Positions 21,022-29,516 of a DNA stretch of 64,000 nucleotides are shown here, in pieces. The stretch is taken from positions 1 to 64,000 of the forward strand of contig NZ_JNBQ01000015.1 of the NCBI RefSeq assembly GCF_001019615.1. Reading direction: 5' to 3'. The first letter of the stretch is position 1, and each line of letters starts with the position of its first letter. Origin of the DNA: Cellulosimicrobium funkei. Its GTDB lineage: Bacteria > Actinomycetota > Actinomycetes > Actinomycetales > Cellulomonadaceae. Below the pieces are notes generated by a model, which was given only the letters and a program-made list of their open reading frames with translations, did no database searches and was not told the DNA's origin. Both the position numbers and the translations under genes were made by a program.

Positions 21022-22364
21022 CGACCACCCCGGTCCGCCCTGCGGGCCAGCAGATCGTCCCCGCGGGCGGCCCTGCCCCGGGCAGCGCGCCCGGCCCGGC
21101 CGGCGCCCCCACCGGGGCACCGGGGGCCGGCGTGTCCCGCGCCCGTGGCGCCCTGCGCCGCACGCCCGGCAAGCTGCGGCTCGTCATGGCGCTGTGCGTG
21201 CTCGCCGCCGTCGCGCTCGGCGTGCTCGGCTTCCAGGCGGGCAGCGTCCAGTCCCGGGCGCTCGAGGCTGCGAGCAAGGACACCGCGCAGCTCGTCGGGG
21301 TCCAGGAGGTGCGCAACGCCCTCGTCGCGGCGGACGCGACGGCGACCGGCGCGTTCCTCGTGGGCGGCCTCGAGCCCGCCGACCAGCGCGCCCGGTACGA
21401 CGACCTCGTGGACCAGGCCGCGAGCGGCCTGGCCACGCTCTCCGGGAGCAACGAGGGCGACGCGGAGCTGCTCGGCCAGGTCGCGGCCGACCTCACCGTC
21501 TACACCGGCCTCGTCGAGCAGGCGCGCGCCAACAACCGGCAGGGCTTCCCGGTCGGCTCGGCGTACCTCGACCAGGCGTCGACCATCCTGCGCGAGCAGA
21601 TGCTGCCCGCGCTCGACGAGGTCGTGCTCGACGACGCCGACCGTGTCGCCGCCGACTTCTCGGGCGTCCGCAACGCGCTGTGGGTGCTCGCGGGCGGGCT
21701 CGTCGCGCTCGCGGTGCTCGTCGTGAGCCAGGTCTGGCTCGCGCGCCGCACGCACCGCGTGCTCAACGTCGGCCTCGCGGTCGCCACCGCCGTCGTGCTC
21801 GTCGTCGGCATCGTGTCGACGGTCCTCCTGGCCCAGGCGAGCTCGCGCGCGCAGGACGTCCGCACCGGCCCGTACGCCGCGACGCTCGCCGCGTCCCAGG
21901 CGTACTCGCTCGCCAACGACGCGAAGTCGATGGAGGCGTTCACGCTCATCAAGCGAGGGTCGGGGCAGGCGTACGAGGAGGCGTTCGTCACCGCCACGGA
22001 CGACGCCACGTCGCGGCTCGACACCGCGGCGTCCGAGGGGATCCTCGACGGGTCGACCGCCCAGGCGCTCGACGCGTGGGTGACCCGGCACGCGGACATC
22101 CGGGCGCTCGACGACGCGGGCCAGTGGGACGACGCCGTCGCCCTCGCCACGGCGACCGACCCCGAGAGCCCCAACGCCGCGTTCGACGCGTTCTCCGCGT
22201 CCGCCCGGGACGACATCGAGACCAACGCGGCCGCGACGAGCGAGCGCCTCGACGGCGCGGCGACGACCGCGACCGTGGCGGGCTGGCTCCTGCTGGTCGC
22301 TGGCCTGATCGCCGCGCTGCTCGCGTGGCGCGGTGTGACCGCACGACTGGAGGAGTACCGGTGA
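21018..22364 (+). CDS. glnX: GlnX-like membrane sensor
   Basis: The 448-residue protein shows four transmembrane segments: about 56-76, 220-242, 248-272 and near the C-terminus (VAGWLLLVAGLIAALLAW). Two large extracytoplasmic helical domains lie between them, each resembling a chemoreceptor-like four-helix domain. The order glnX-glnH-pknG and the 4-bp overlaps match the conserved actinobacterial operon in which GlnX relays ligand-bound GlnH to cytoplasmic PknG. I assign it by this context and topology. The N-terminal 45 residues are a proline/glycine-rich cytoplasmic tail. Confidence 0.88.
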   Translation: MTTTPVRPAGQQIVPAGGPAPGSAPGPAGAPTGAPGAGVSRARGALRRTPGKLRLVMALCVLAAVALGVLGFQAGSVQSRALEAASKDTAQLVGVQEVRNALVAADATATGAFLVGGLEPADQRARYDDLVDQAASGLATLSGSNEGDAELLGQVAADLTVYTGLVEQARANNRQGFPVGSAYLDQASTILREQMLPALDEVVLDDADRVAADFSGVRNALWVLAGGLVALAVLVVSQVWLARRTHRVLNVGLAVATAVVLVVGIVSTVLLAQASSRAQDVRTGPYAATLAASQAYSLANDAKSMEAFTLIKRGSGQAYEEAFVTATDDATSRLDTAASEGILDGSTAQALDAWVTRHADIRALDDAGQWDDAVALATATDPESPNAAFDAFSASARDDIETNAAATSERLDGAATTATVAGWLLLVAGLIAALLAWRGVTARLEEYR

Positions 22365-23389
22365 CCACGACGCTCGCCACCACCGACCGGTCCGTCCGGA
22401 ACCGGCGCGCCGGTGCCCGTCGGCGCCGCACCGGCGTCGTCGCCACCGCGCTCGCCGCGGCGCTCGCGCTCGCCGCGTGCTCGGGACCGTCCGGCGCGGA
22501 CGACCTCCGCCTCACCGAGGCACCGCAGGACGAGGCCGCCCAGGAGGCTCCGGCGGCGCCCGCCGCCCCCGCGGAGTGCGCGGACCCGCTCGCCTCCTAC
22601 GCGCCCGAGGGCGCGCTGCCCGGTCCGGACGCCCTGCCCGGCGGGAGCACCATGGCGGCGATCCGCGACCGCGGCTCGCTCGTCGTCGGGGTCTCCGCCG
22701 ACACGCTGCTCATGGGCGCGCGCAACTCGCTCTCCGGCCAGATCGAGGGCTTCGACATCGACGTGCTGCACGAGATCTCTCGCGCGATCTTCGGCGACCC
22801 CGACCGGCTCCAGTTCCGCGTGATCACCTCCGGCCAGCGCCTGGAGGTGCTCGAGAACGGCGAGGTCGACCTCGTCGCCCGTGCGTTCACCATCAACTGC
22901 GAGCGGTGGGAGTCCATCGCGTTCTCGGCCGAGTACTACCACGCGGGCCAGAAGGTGCTCGTCACGCGCGACTCGACCGCGAGCGGGATCGCGGACCTCG
23001 AGGGTCAGCGCGTGTGCGCGCCCGAGGGCACGACGACGCTCACGCGCCTCGAGCAGTTCTCCGGCATCGAGCCCGTCCCCGCCACGACCCACACGCAGTG
23101 CCTCGTGCTGTTCCAGCAGGGCAAGGTCGACGCGATCACGGGCGACGACACGATCCTCGCGGGCTTCGCCGCGCAGGACCCGTACGCGAAGGTCGTCGGC
23201 GAGGCGATCAGCGACGAGCCGTACGGGATCGGCGTCCCCGCGCAGAACGTGGACATGGTCCGGTTCGTCAACGGCGTGCTCGAGCAGATGAAGGCCGACG
23301 GGCGCTGGGCCGCGATCTACGGCGAGTGGCTCGGCGGGCTCGGCCCGGCCCCGACCCCGCCGACCGCGGTGTACGGCCGCACGCCGTGA
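22361..23389 (+). CDS. glnH: GlnH-like amino-acid-binding lipoprotein
   Basis: The 342-residue protein has an arginine-rich signal peptide and lipobox ending LAAC at residue 40, then a proline-rich linker. The solute-binding domain begins near residue 100: GSLVVGVSADTLLMG, GFDIDVLHEISRAIFGD, NGEVDLVARAFTINCERW and DGRWAAIYGEWLG, typical of polar amino-acid binding proteins. In mycobacteria GlnH binds aspartate, glutamate and asparagine and signals through GlnX to PknG. No ABC permease or ATPase gene is nearby, which fits a sensor rather than a transporter subunit. GTG overlaps the glnX stop. Confidence 0.93.
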   Translation: MTTTLATTDRSVRNRRAGARRRRTGVVATALAAALALAACSGPSGADDLRLTEAPQDEAAQEAPAAPAAPAECADPLASYAPEGALPGPDALPGGSTMAAIRDRGSLVVGVSADTLLMGARNSLSGQIEGFDIDVLHEISRAIFGDPDRLQFRVITSGQRLEVLENGEVDLVARAFTINCERWESIAFSAEYYHAGQKVLVTRDSTASGIADLEGQRVCAPEGTTTLTRLEQFSGIEPVPATTHTQCLVLFQQGKVDAITGDDTILAGFAAQDPYAKVVGEAISDEPYGIGVPAQNVDMVRFVNGVLEQMKADGRWAAIYGEWLGGLGPAPTPPTAVYGRTP

Positions 23390-24492
23390 CCCGCACGACC
23401 GCACCCGAGGCGCCGGGACGGCTCGGCGAGGCGATCCCCGCCGCCGACCTCCTGGCGTACCTCGCCGCGCTCGAGACCTGGCTCGACGAGCGGCGCACGG
23501 AGCTCGACCGGCTCGACGCCGCCGCGCAGGCCGCCGCGACGCCCGACGTCTACACGGCCGACCTCGTGCTCGCGCTCTCGCTCTGGCAGGCGATCCGCAC
23601 GCGCGCGGACGAGATCCGGCCCGTCTGGGACTCGGGCCGGGCGGACGCCGTCGCGCGCGAGAAGATCTCCCAGCTCGTCTGGGGGCGCCTCGACTCCGGG
23701 TCGGGCGCCGCGCTCGTCTCGCTGGTGGAGGCGGTGAAGCTGTGCGACGCGCTCGTCGTCCAGCTCCGCACCCGCCTGTCGTTCGACCCGCACACGGCCG
23801 ACCAGGTCGCCCGCCTGCGCGGCGTGCGCGCCGAGCTCGTGCGCTGCGAGGACCTGGCCGGCTCCGACGCGGACGCGCGGGGCCGCGTCGAGACCTTGCG
23901 CGGGCGCCTCGACCACCTCGTCGCCCAGGCCGCGCGCGGGGCCGACGTCGCGGGCCCGCTCGCGGAGCTCGAGACCGAGGTCGCGCGGGCCGAGCGCGAC
24001 CTCATCGTCGCGTCGGCGCAGCGCCGCGAGCTGCGCCGCGACCGCGCGCGGACCGAGGAGCAGCGCGAGGCGCTGGAGGCCCGCGAGCCCGCGCTGCGCG
24101 AGCTCGTCGCGCGGTGCCGGCGCGAGATCGCGCACCCGCCGCGGCTCGCGGTCCCCGATGTCTCGCGACTCGGGCCCGTCCCCGACTCCCGGTTCGAGCT
24201 CGACGCCTACGCGGCGCGGCTCGCGACCGTGGCCCGCGCCGTCGAGACCGTCGAGGACGCCTACACGCGGCCCCTGCGCGAGCGCGCCGAGCTGCGCTAC
24301 AGCCTCGAGCGGCTCGCGGCGAAGGCCCGGGCCAACGGGCGGTCCGCGTCGCCCACCGTGCGCTCCGGCCACGTCGAGGCGCGCGACGCCGTCGAGGCCG
24401 TGCCGTGCGACGTGACGCTCGCCCGCTTCCTCGTCGAGCAGTACCAGTTCCTCACCCGCGACCTGCCCACCCCGGAAGGAGCGTCGTCGTGA
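23386..24492 (+). CDS. Helical/coiled-coil protein between glnH and pknG
   Basis: I do not recognise the family. The 368-residue product has no signal peptide or membrane segment. A long charged helix with heptad character runs through about residues 190-270 (LETEVARAERDLIVASAQRR and following). It ends in a motif-like FLVEQYQFLTRDLP. It overlaps both glnH and pknG by 4 bp (GTGA), so it is made in fixed ratio with the kinase. Mycobacterial operons place pknG directly after glnH, so this insertion may be a lineage-specific cytoplasmic linker between GlnX and PknG. That role is inference. Confidence 0.75.
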   Translation: MTRTTAPEAPGRLGEAIPAADLLAYLAALETWLDERRTELDRLDAAAQAAATPDVYTADLVLALSLWQAIRTRADEIRPVWDSGRADAVAREKISQLVWGRLDSGSGAALVSLVEAVKLCDALVVQLRTRLSFDPHTADQVARLRGVRAELVRCEDLAGSDADARGRVETLRGRLDHLVAQAARGADVAGPLAELETEVARAERDLIVASAQRRELRRDRARTEEQREALEAREPALRELVARCRREIAHPPRLAVPDVSRLGPVPDSRFELDAYAARLATVARAVETVEDAYTRPLRERAELRYSLERLAAKARANGRSASPTVRSGHVEARDAVEAVPCDVTLARFLVEQYQFLTRDLPTPEGASS

Positions 24493-26846
24493 CCACCACC
24501 GCGACCGTCCCGTGCTCGGAGCCCGGCTGCCCGGGCACCATCGAGGACGGCTACTGCAACGTCTGCGGCGCGCCCGCGGGCGGCTCCGGCGGCACGCCGA
24601 CGGGGACCTCGACCGGCACCACCGGCGCGCCGGTGCCCGGCTCGGCCGCCGCAGCGTCGCCGTCCGCGATGCTCGGCACGGGCTTCATCCAGGGCCGCCC
24701 CGGGACCGGGTCGGCGGCGGGCGCTGACCCCGATGCCGAGCGCTCGACCCGCACAGGCCGCACGAGCTCGAGCCGCCTCGCCACGGCCGCGCTCGGCTCG
24801 GCGCGGACCGCCGCGACCGGCTCGAAGGCGACGCGACGCGTCGGGACGTCCTCGACGCGCCTGCGCGGTCGCGGACTCGGCGCAGGTCTGACGACCGTCC
24901 CGTCCGTGCCCGCGCGCGACCCGCTGCAGTCCGTCATGGCGGTGCCCGAGGTCGCGGAGCGCAAGCGGTTCTGCCCCGCGTGCGGCGAGAAGGTCGGCCG
25001 CGGTCGCGACGGCCAGCCCGGCCGCACGTCCGGCTTCTGCCCGCACTGCGGCAACAAGTTCGACTTCACGCCGCAGCTCAAGCCGGGCGACCTGGTCGGC
25101 GGGCAGTACGAGGTCGTCGGCTGCCTCGCGCACGGCGGCCTCGGCTGGATCTACCTGGCCCGCGACCAGAACGTGTCGGGCCGGTGGGTCGTGCTCAAGG
25201 GCCTGCTCAACTCGGGCGACCCGGACGCCTACGCGGCCGCGATCTCCGAGCGGCAGTTCCTCGCGGAGGTCGAGCACCCCCTCATCGTCGAGATCTACAA
25301 CTTCGCGATGCACGACGGCGCGGGCTACACCGTCATGGAGTACGTCGGCGGCGAGTCGCTCAAGGAGATCCTCCAGGAGCGCCGCGAGACGAACAACGGG
25401 GTCATCGACCCGATGCCGGTGGACCAGGCCCTCGCCTACGTCCTCGCGATCCTCCCCGCGTTCGCCTACCTGCACGACCACAACCTGCTGTTCTGCGACT
25501 TCAAGCCGGAGAACGTCATCCAGCAGGGCGACGGGGTCAAGCTCATCGACCTCGGCGGCGTGCGGCGCAGCGACGACCTCACCTCGGCGATCTTCGGGAC
25601 CGTGGGGTACCAGGCCCCCGAGGTGGCGGAGGTCGGCCCGTCGGTCGCCTCCGACATCTACACGATCGGCCGCACGCTCGCGACGCTCGTCCTCGACTTC
25701 CGGGGCAACACGACGACGTACGTCGCGTCGCTGCCCCCGGTCGCGGACACGCCCGTGTTCCAGCAGTACGACTCGTTCTACCGGCTGCTCGCCAAGGCGT
25801 GCGCGCTCGACCCGGCGGACCGCTTCGCGACCGCCGACGAGATGCGCACCCAGCTCCTCGGGGTGCTGCGCGAGGTCGTGGCCGCCGACGCGGGCCCGGG
25901 CAACCCGGCGCTGCACTCGGCGGCGTCCGTGCTGTTCGAGGCGCCGGTCGCCGACGTGGCGGCCCGGCCGCTCGCGTGGGACGAGCTCCCCACGCTGCGT
26001 CGCGACGACCACGACCCGATGGCGAGCTGGCTCGCCGGCGTCAACGTCGTCGACCCGGACGCGCGGCTCGCCGCGCTCGCCGACGCGCCCGAGGACACGG
26101 TCGAGGTGCACCTCGCGCGCGCCCGCGCGGCGATCGAGGCAGGCCGGTTCGACGTGCTGCGCGGCACGATCGGCACGATCCTCGCGGACGACCCGTGGGA
26201 GTGGCGCGCCGCCTGGCTCGGGGGCCTCGGCGAGCTCGCGCAGGGCGACCCGGTCGCCGCCCGCGCGTCGTTCAACGCGGTCTACGGCCAGGTGCCCGGC
26301 GAGCTCGCGCCGAAGCTCGCGCTCGCCGCGGCCTGCGAGCTGAGCGCCGAGCCGGACATCGCGGAGTCGCTCTACGTGATCTGCGCGCGCACCGACGCCA
26401 ACTACACCGCGCCCGCCGCGTTCGGGCTCATGCGCATCCGCGAGGCGCGCGGCGACCTCGACGGCGCCCTGCACGCGCTGGACCTCGTGGGGCCGACGCG
26501 CGGGTCGTACGTGGAGTCCCGCACGCTGCGCGCGCACCTGCTCGCCGAGTCGGGGCGCGGCCTGCCCGCGCTGGCGGACGCGATGGCGAGCGTCTCCGCG
26601 GTGTCGATCGCGCCGCGCGAGCGCGCCGAGCTGTCCGTCGGCGTGCTGCGCTCGGCCCTCGAGACCGTCACGCGGTCCGGGCCCGAGCCCACGACGCGGA
26701 TCGCGGGCGTCCCCGCCGACGAGCCCGCGCTGCGCGACGCCCTCGAGGGCGCGTACCGCGAGCTCGCGTCGCTCACGGACTCGCGCGACGAGCGCATCAC
26801 GCTCGTCGACCGCGCGAACGAGGTGCGACGGTGGACGGTCCGATGA
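24489..26846 (+). CDS. pknG: Serine/threonine protein kinase PknG
   Basis: The 785-residue kinase keeps the PknG architecture: N-terminal ribbon-like cysteines (C9, C14, C23, C26); an unstructured Thr/Ser-rich segment (30-150) ending GLGAGLTTVP; a rubredoxin-like site (C162/C165 and C184/C187); a kinase domain (about 200-470) with FCDFKPENV as catalytic loop and DLGG in place of DFG; then a TPR-type helical region (about 530-785). In mycobacteria PknG phosphorylates the FHA protein GarA/OdhI to control glutamate metabolism. The extra N-terminal ribbon recurs in the phosphatase and FHA proteins of this island. GTG overlaps the preceding stop. Confidence 0.95.
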   Translation: MTTTATVPCSEPGCPGTIEDGYCNVCGAPAGGSGGTPTGTSTGTTGAPVPGSAAAASPSAMLGTGFIQGRPGTGSAAGADPDAERSTRTGRTSSSRLATAALGSARTAATGSKATRRVGTSSTRLRGRGLGAGLTTVPSVPARDPLQSVMAVPEVAERKRFCPACGEKVGRGRDGQPGRTSGFCPHCGNKFDFTPQLKPGDLVGGQYEVVGCLAHGGLGWIYLARDQNVSGRWVVLKGLLNSGDPDAYAAAISERQFLAEVEHPLIVEIYNFAMHDGAGYTVMEYVGGESLKEILQERRETNNGVIDPMPVDQALAYVLAILPAFAYLHDHNLLFCDFKPENVIQQGDGVKLIDLGGVRRSDDLTSAIFGTVGYQAPEVAEVGPSVASDIYTIGRTLATLVLDFRGNTTTYVASLPPVADTPVFQQYDSFYRLLAKACALDPADRFATADEMRTQLLGVLREVVAADAGPGNPALHSAASVLFEAPVADVAARPLAWDELPTLRRDDHDPMASWLAGVNVVDPDARLAALADAPEDTVEVHLARARAAIEAGRFDVLRGTIGTILADDPWEWRAAWLGGLGELAQGDPVAARASFNAVYGQVPGELAPKLALAAACELSAEPDIAESLYVICARTDANYTAPAAFGLMRIREARGDLDGALHALDLVGPTRGSYVESRTLRAHLLAESGRGLPALADAMASVSAVSIAPRERAELSVGVLRSALETVTRSGPEPTTRIAGVPADEPALRDALEGAYRELASLTDSRDERITLVDRANEVRRWTVR

Positions 26847-28138
26847 GCGACGCCCCGGTGCCCGTGCCAGACCAGGCCGTGCCCGACCAGGCCGTGCCCG
26901 ACCAGGCCGTGTCCGACCAGGCCGTCCCGGCACCGTCCGCGCTGCTCGCGTGCCCCGCGTGCGGCGAGCCGTCGCCCGAGGGTGCGCGGTTCTGCGAGGC
27001 GTGCGGCACGCCGCTCGCCCCGCTCCCCCACGCCGGGGGCCCGGCGGACGACGCGTCGGCCGGTCTCGGGGCGGAACGGCTCGCGCCGCCGGACGGCTCA
27101 GCCGCGCCCACGGACGGCTCCTCGGTGAGCGACGGGACCGCGCCGGGCAGCGCGACGGACCCCGGCGCCCGACCCTGCGTGCGGTGCGGGGGCCGCGTCG
27201 CCGAGGACGGGTACTGCACCGAGTGCGGCGAGCCCGCCGCCTCCGAGCGCGACCACTGGGCCGAGCGGCCCGCGACCTGGGTCGCCGGCGTGTGCGACCG
27301 CGGCGTGCGGCACTCCCGCAACGAGGACGCGATGGCCCTCGCCGCCAGCCCGTCCGCCGTGGCGGACCGGGCGTTCGCCGCGCTCGTCGTGTGCGACGGC
27401 GTCTCCTCCGCCCCCGACTCCGACGTCGCGAGCCTCGCGGCCGCGCGGGCGGCGCGCGACGTGCTCGCGGCCGGCGCCCCGGAGGGGAGCTCCCCCGTCG
27501 TCGGCGAGCCGACGGCGCGGGTCGCCGCCTGGTCGGCGCTCGTCGGGGACGCCTCGCGCGCCGCGCAGGACGCGATCCTGACGACCGTGGGCGCGATGGC
27601 CGACCGCGAGAACCCGCCGTCGTGCACGTTCGTCGCCGCCGTCGTGGACGGCCCGCTCGTCGTCACGGGCTGGGTGGGCGACTCGCGCGCCTACTGGATC
27701 CCGGACACGGGCGAGGCGCACCAGCTCAGCGTCGACGACTCGTGGGCGCAGGAGATGATGGCGCAGGGCATCCCCCGCGCCCAGGCGGAGAGCTCCCCCC
27801 AGGCCCACGCGATCACGCGCTGGCTCGGCCCCGACGCCCCGGATCCCGTCGCCCGGACGGCCGCGACCTTCCCCGACCGCGACGGCTGGGTGCTGGTGTG
27901 CTCCGACGGCCTGTGGAACTACTGCTCCCCCGCCGTCGACCTCGCGGCGCTGCTCCACGCCACCCAGGAGCGGGTCGGCCACGACCCGCAGACGGTGGCG
28001 AGCGCCCTCGTGGACTGGGCGAACGCCCAGGGCGGCCGCGACAACATCACGGCGACGCTCGCGCGGTTCGACCGGTCCTCGGACCCGGACTCCCCGGAGC
28101 TCGACCCGGACCTCGAGACGACGATCCCCACCGCCTGA
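26843..28138 (+). CDS. PP2C-type serine/threonine phosphatase with two zinc ribbons
   Basis: The 431-residue protein starts with a repeated PDQAV stretch, then two four-cysteine ribbons: CPACGEPSPEGARFCEACG and CVRCGGRVAEDGYCTECG. The PP2C domain (about 150-420) shows RHSRNEDA, VVCDGVSSA, GWVGDSRAYW, VCSDGLWNY and GGRDNITATL, supplying the metal-binding aspartates. It is the natural antagonist of PknG, whose stop it overlaps by 4 bp. Soluble, no transmembrane segment, unlike PstP-type phosphatases. The second ribbon resembles the PknG N-terminus (EDGYCxxCG). Confidence 0.93.
   Translation: MSDAPVPVPDQAVPDQAVPDQAVSDQAVPAPSALLACPACGEPSPEGARFCEACGTPLAPLPHAGGPADDASAGLGAERLAPPDGSAAPTDGSSVSDGTAPGSATDPGARPCVRCGGRVAEDGYCTECGEPAASERDHWAERPATWVAGVCDRGVRHSRNEDAMALAASPSAVADRAFAALVVCDGVSSAPDSDVASLAAARAARDVLAAGAPEGSSPVVGEPTARVAAWSALVGDASRAAQDAILTTVGAMADRENPPSCTFVAAVVDGPLVVTGWVGDSRAYWIPDTGEAHQLSVDDSWAQEMMAQGIPRAQAESSPQAHAITRWLGPDAPDPVARTAATFPDRDGWVLVCSDGLWNYCSPAVDLAALLHATQERVGHDPQTVASALVDWANAQGGRDNITATLARFDRSSDPDSPELDPDLETTIPTA
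26864..26923 (+). repeat. 15-bp in-frame tandem repeat in the PP2C gene
   Basis: Four 15-bp units (consensus GTGCCCGACCAGGCC) encode four copies of the pentapeptide PDQAV, with single-base differences between units. In-frame units can expand or contract without breaking the gene. Confidence 0.9.
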
Positions 28139-28194
28139 CGCGGGCCTCGCACCGCGGTACGACCCCACCCACGCGCGACCCGCCCACGACCCGA

Positions 28195-28200
28195 TAGCCT
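28195..28200 (+). promoter_or_regulatory. Possible internal promoter before the vWA gene (TAGCCT)
   Basis: TAGCCT lies in the only sizeable gap (94 bp) late in the island, 33 bp before the vWA start. It would allow the vWA and FHA genes separate expression. No convincing -35 is seen. Confidence 0.35.
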
Positions 28201-28232
28201 GCACGAACACCCGCACCACCGAAGGAGCCCCC

Positions 28233-29516
28233 ATGGCCGAGTTCGCCGCCGAGGTCTACCAGAACGAGTTCCTGTCCGAGGGCGCGACGGACGTCCACGC
28301 GATCGTCACCGTGACGTGCACGGGGGCCGGGAGCGCGGGGAGCGTCGGCGGCGCGGGCGGGGTCGCCGAGATCATCATGGTCGACACCTCCGGGTCGATG
28401 TCGGGCCGGAACATGGAGGCCGCGAAGCACGCGGCCCAGGTCGCCGTGGACCAGATCCTCGACGGCACGTGGTTCGCGATCGTCGGCGGCAGCCACGTCG
28501 CCAACCGCGTCTTCCCCTACCCCAACGCCCGCATGGCGATGGTCCAGATGGAGCCCGGCGCGCGCGCCGAGGCGAAGCGCGCGATCTCGATGCTCACGCC
28601 CGGGGGCGGCACCGCGATGAGCACGTGGCTGCGCCTCGCCGACCAGCTCTTCGCGACGGTGCCGCAGGCGACCCAGCGGCACGCGATCCTCCTCACGGAC
28701 GGCAAGAACGAGTCGGAGCCGCGCGCGAACCTCTCCGCCGCGGTCCGCGACGTCACCGGGCACTTCCAGTGCGACGCGCGCGGCGTCGGCTCGCGCTGGC
28801 AGGTCGACGAGCTGCGCGAGATCTCGACCGCGCTGCTCGGCTCGGTCGGCCTCATCGCGGACCCGAACGAGATCGCCGCCGACTTCGAGAAGCTCATGCA
28901 GGCATCCATGGCCCGGGGCGTGGCCTCGGCCGACCTCCGCGTCTGGGCCCCGCAGGGCTCCCAGGTGCTCTTCGTGCGGCAGGTCGCGCCGACCGTCGAG
29001 GACCTGACCCATCGCCGCGCCGAGGTCAACCCGCTCACGGGGTCGTACCCGACCGGGTCGTGGGGTGACGAGTCGCGCGACTACCACGTCGCCGTGCGCG
29101 TCGCGTCGAAGCCGGTCGGCTCCGAGCAGCTCGCGGCGCGCGTCCAGCTGGCGGTCAACGGCGAGGTCGTCTCCTCCGGCCTGGTCAAGGCCAAGTGGTC
29201 CGACGACGAGTCGCTCACCACGCGCATCAACCCCGAGGTCGCGCACTACACGGGCCAGACCGAGCTCGCCGCGGCCATCCAGGAGGGTCTCGCGGCCAAG
29301 GCGTCGGGCGACGAGGCGACGGCGACCGTGAAGCTCGGGCGCGCCGTGCAGCTCGCGCAGCAGACGGGCAACGACGAGGCGACGTCGCGCCTGCGCAAGG
29401 TCGTCGACATCGACAACGAGGAGCAGGGGACGGTGCGCCTCAAGCGCAACACCTCGACCCTGGACGAGATGGCGCTCGACACCGCCTCGACGAAGACGAC
29501 CCGGGTCCGCCGGTGA
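28233..29516 (+). CDS. von Willebrand factor A domain protein (TerY-like)
   Basis: The 427-residue soluble protein has a vWA domain (about 45-220) with an intact metal-ion-dependent adhesion site: DTSGSMS near residue 51, GGGTAMSTW with the threonine, and LLTDGKNE with the second aspartate. The C-terminal region is a beta-rich domain (about 225-330) followed by helices. Cytoplasmic vWA proteins next to a PP2C phosphatase and a kinase form the TerY-P triad known from Ter-type stress systems. A GAAGGAG ribosome-binding site precedes the ATG. Its stop overlaps the FHA gene (GTGA). Confidence 0.92.
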   Translation: MAEFAAEVYQNEFLSEGATDVHAIVTVTCTGAGSAGSVGGAGGVAEIIMVDTSGSMSGRNMEAAKHAAQVAVDQILDGTWFAIVGGSHVANRVFPYPNARMAMVQMEPGARAEAKRAISMLTPGGGTAMSTWLRLADQLFATVPQATQRHAILLTDGKNESEPRANLSAAVRDVTGHFQCDARGVGSRWQVDELREISTALLGSVGLIADPNEIAADFEKLMQASMARGVASADLRVWAPQGSQVLFVRQVAPTVEDLTHRRAEVNPLTGSYPTGSWGDESRDYHVAVRVASKPVGSEQLAARVQLAVNGEVVSSGLVKAKWSDDESLTTRINPEVAHYTGQTELAAAIQEGLAAKASGDEATATVKLGRAVQLAQQTGNDEATSRLRKVVDIDNEEQGTVRLKRNTSTLDEMALDTASTKTTRVRR

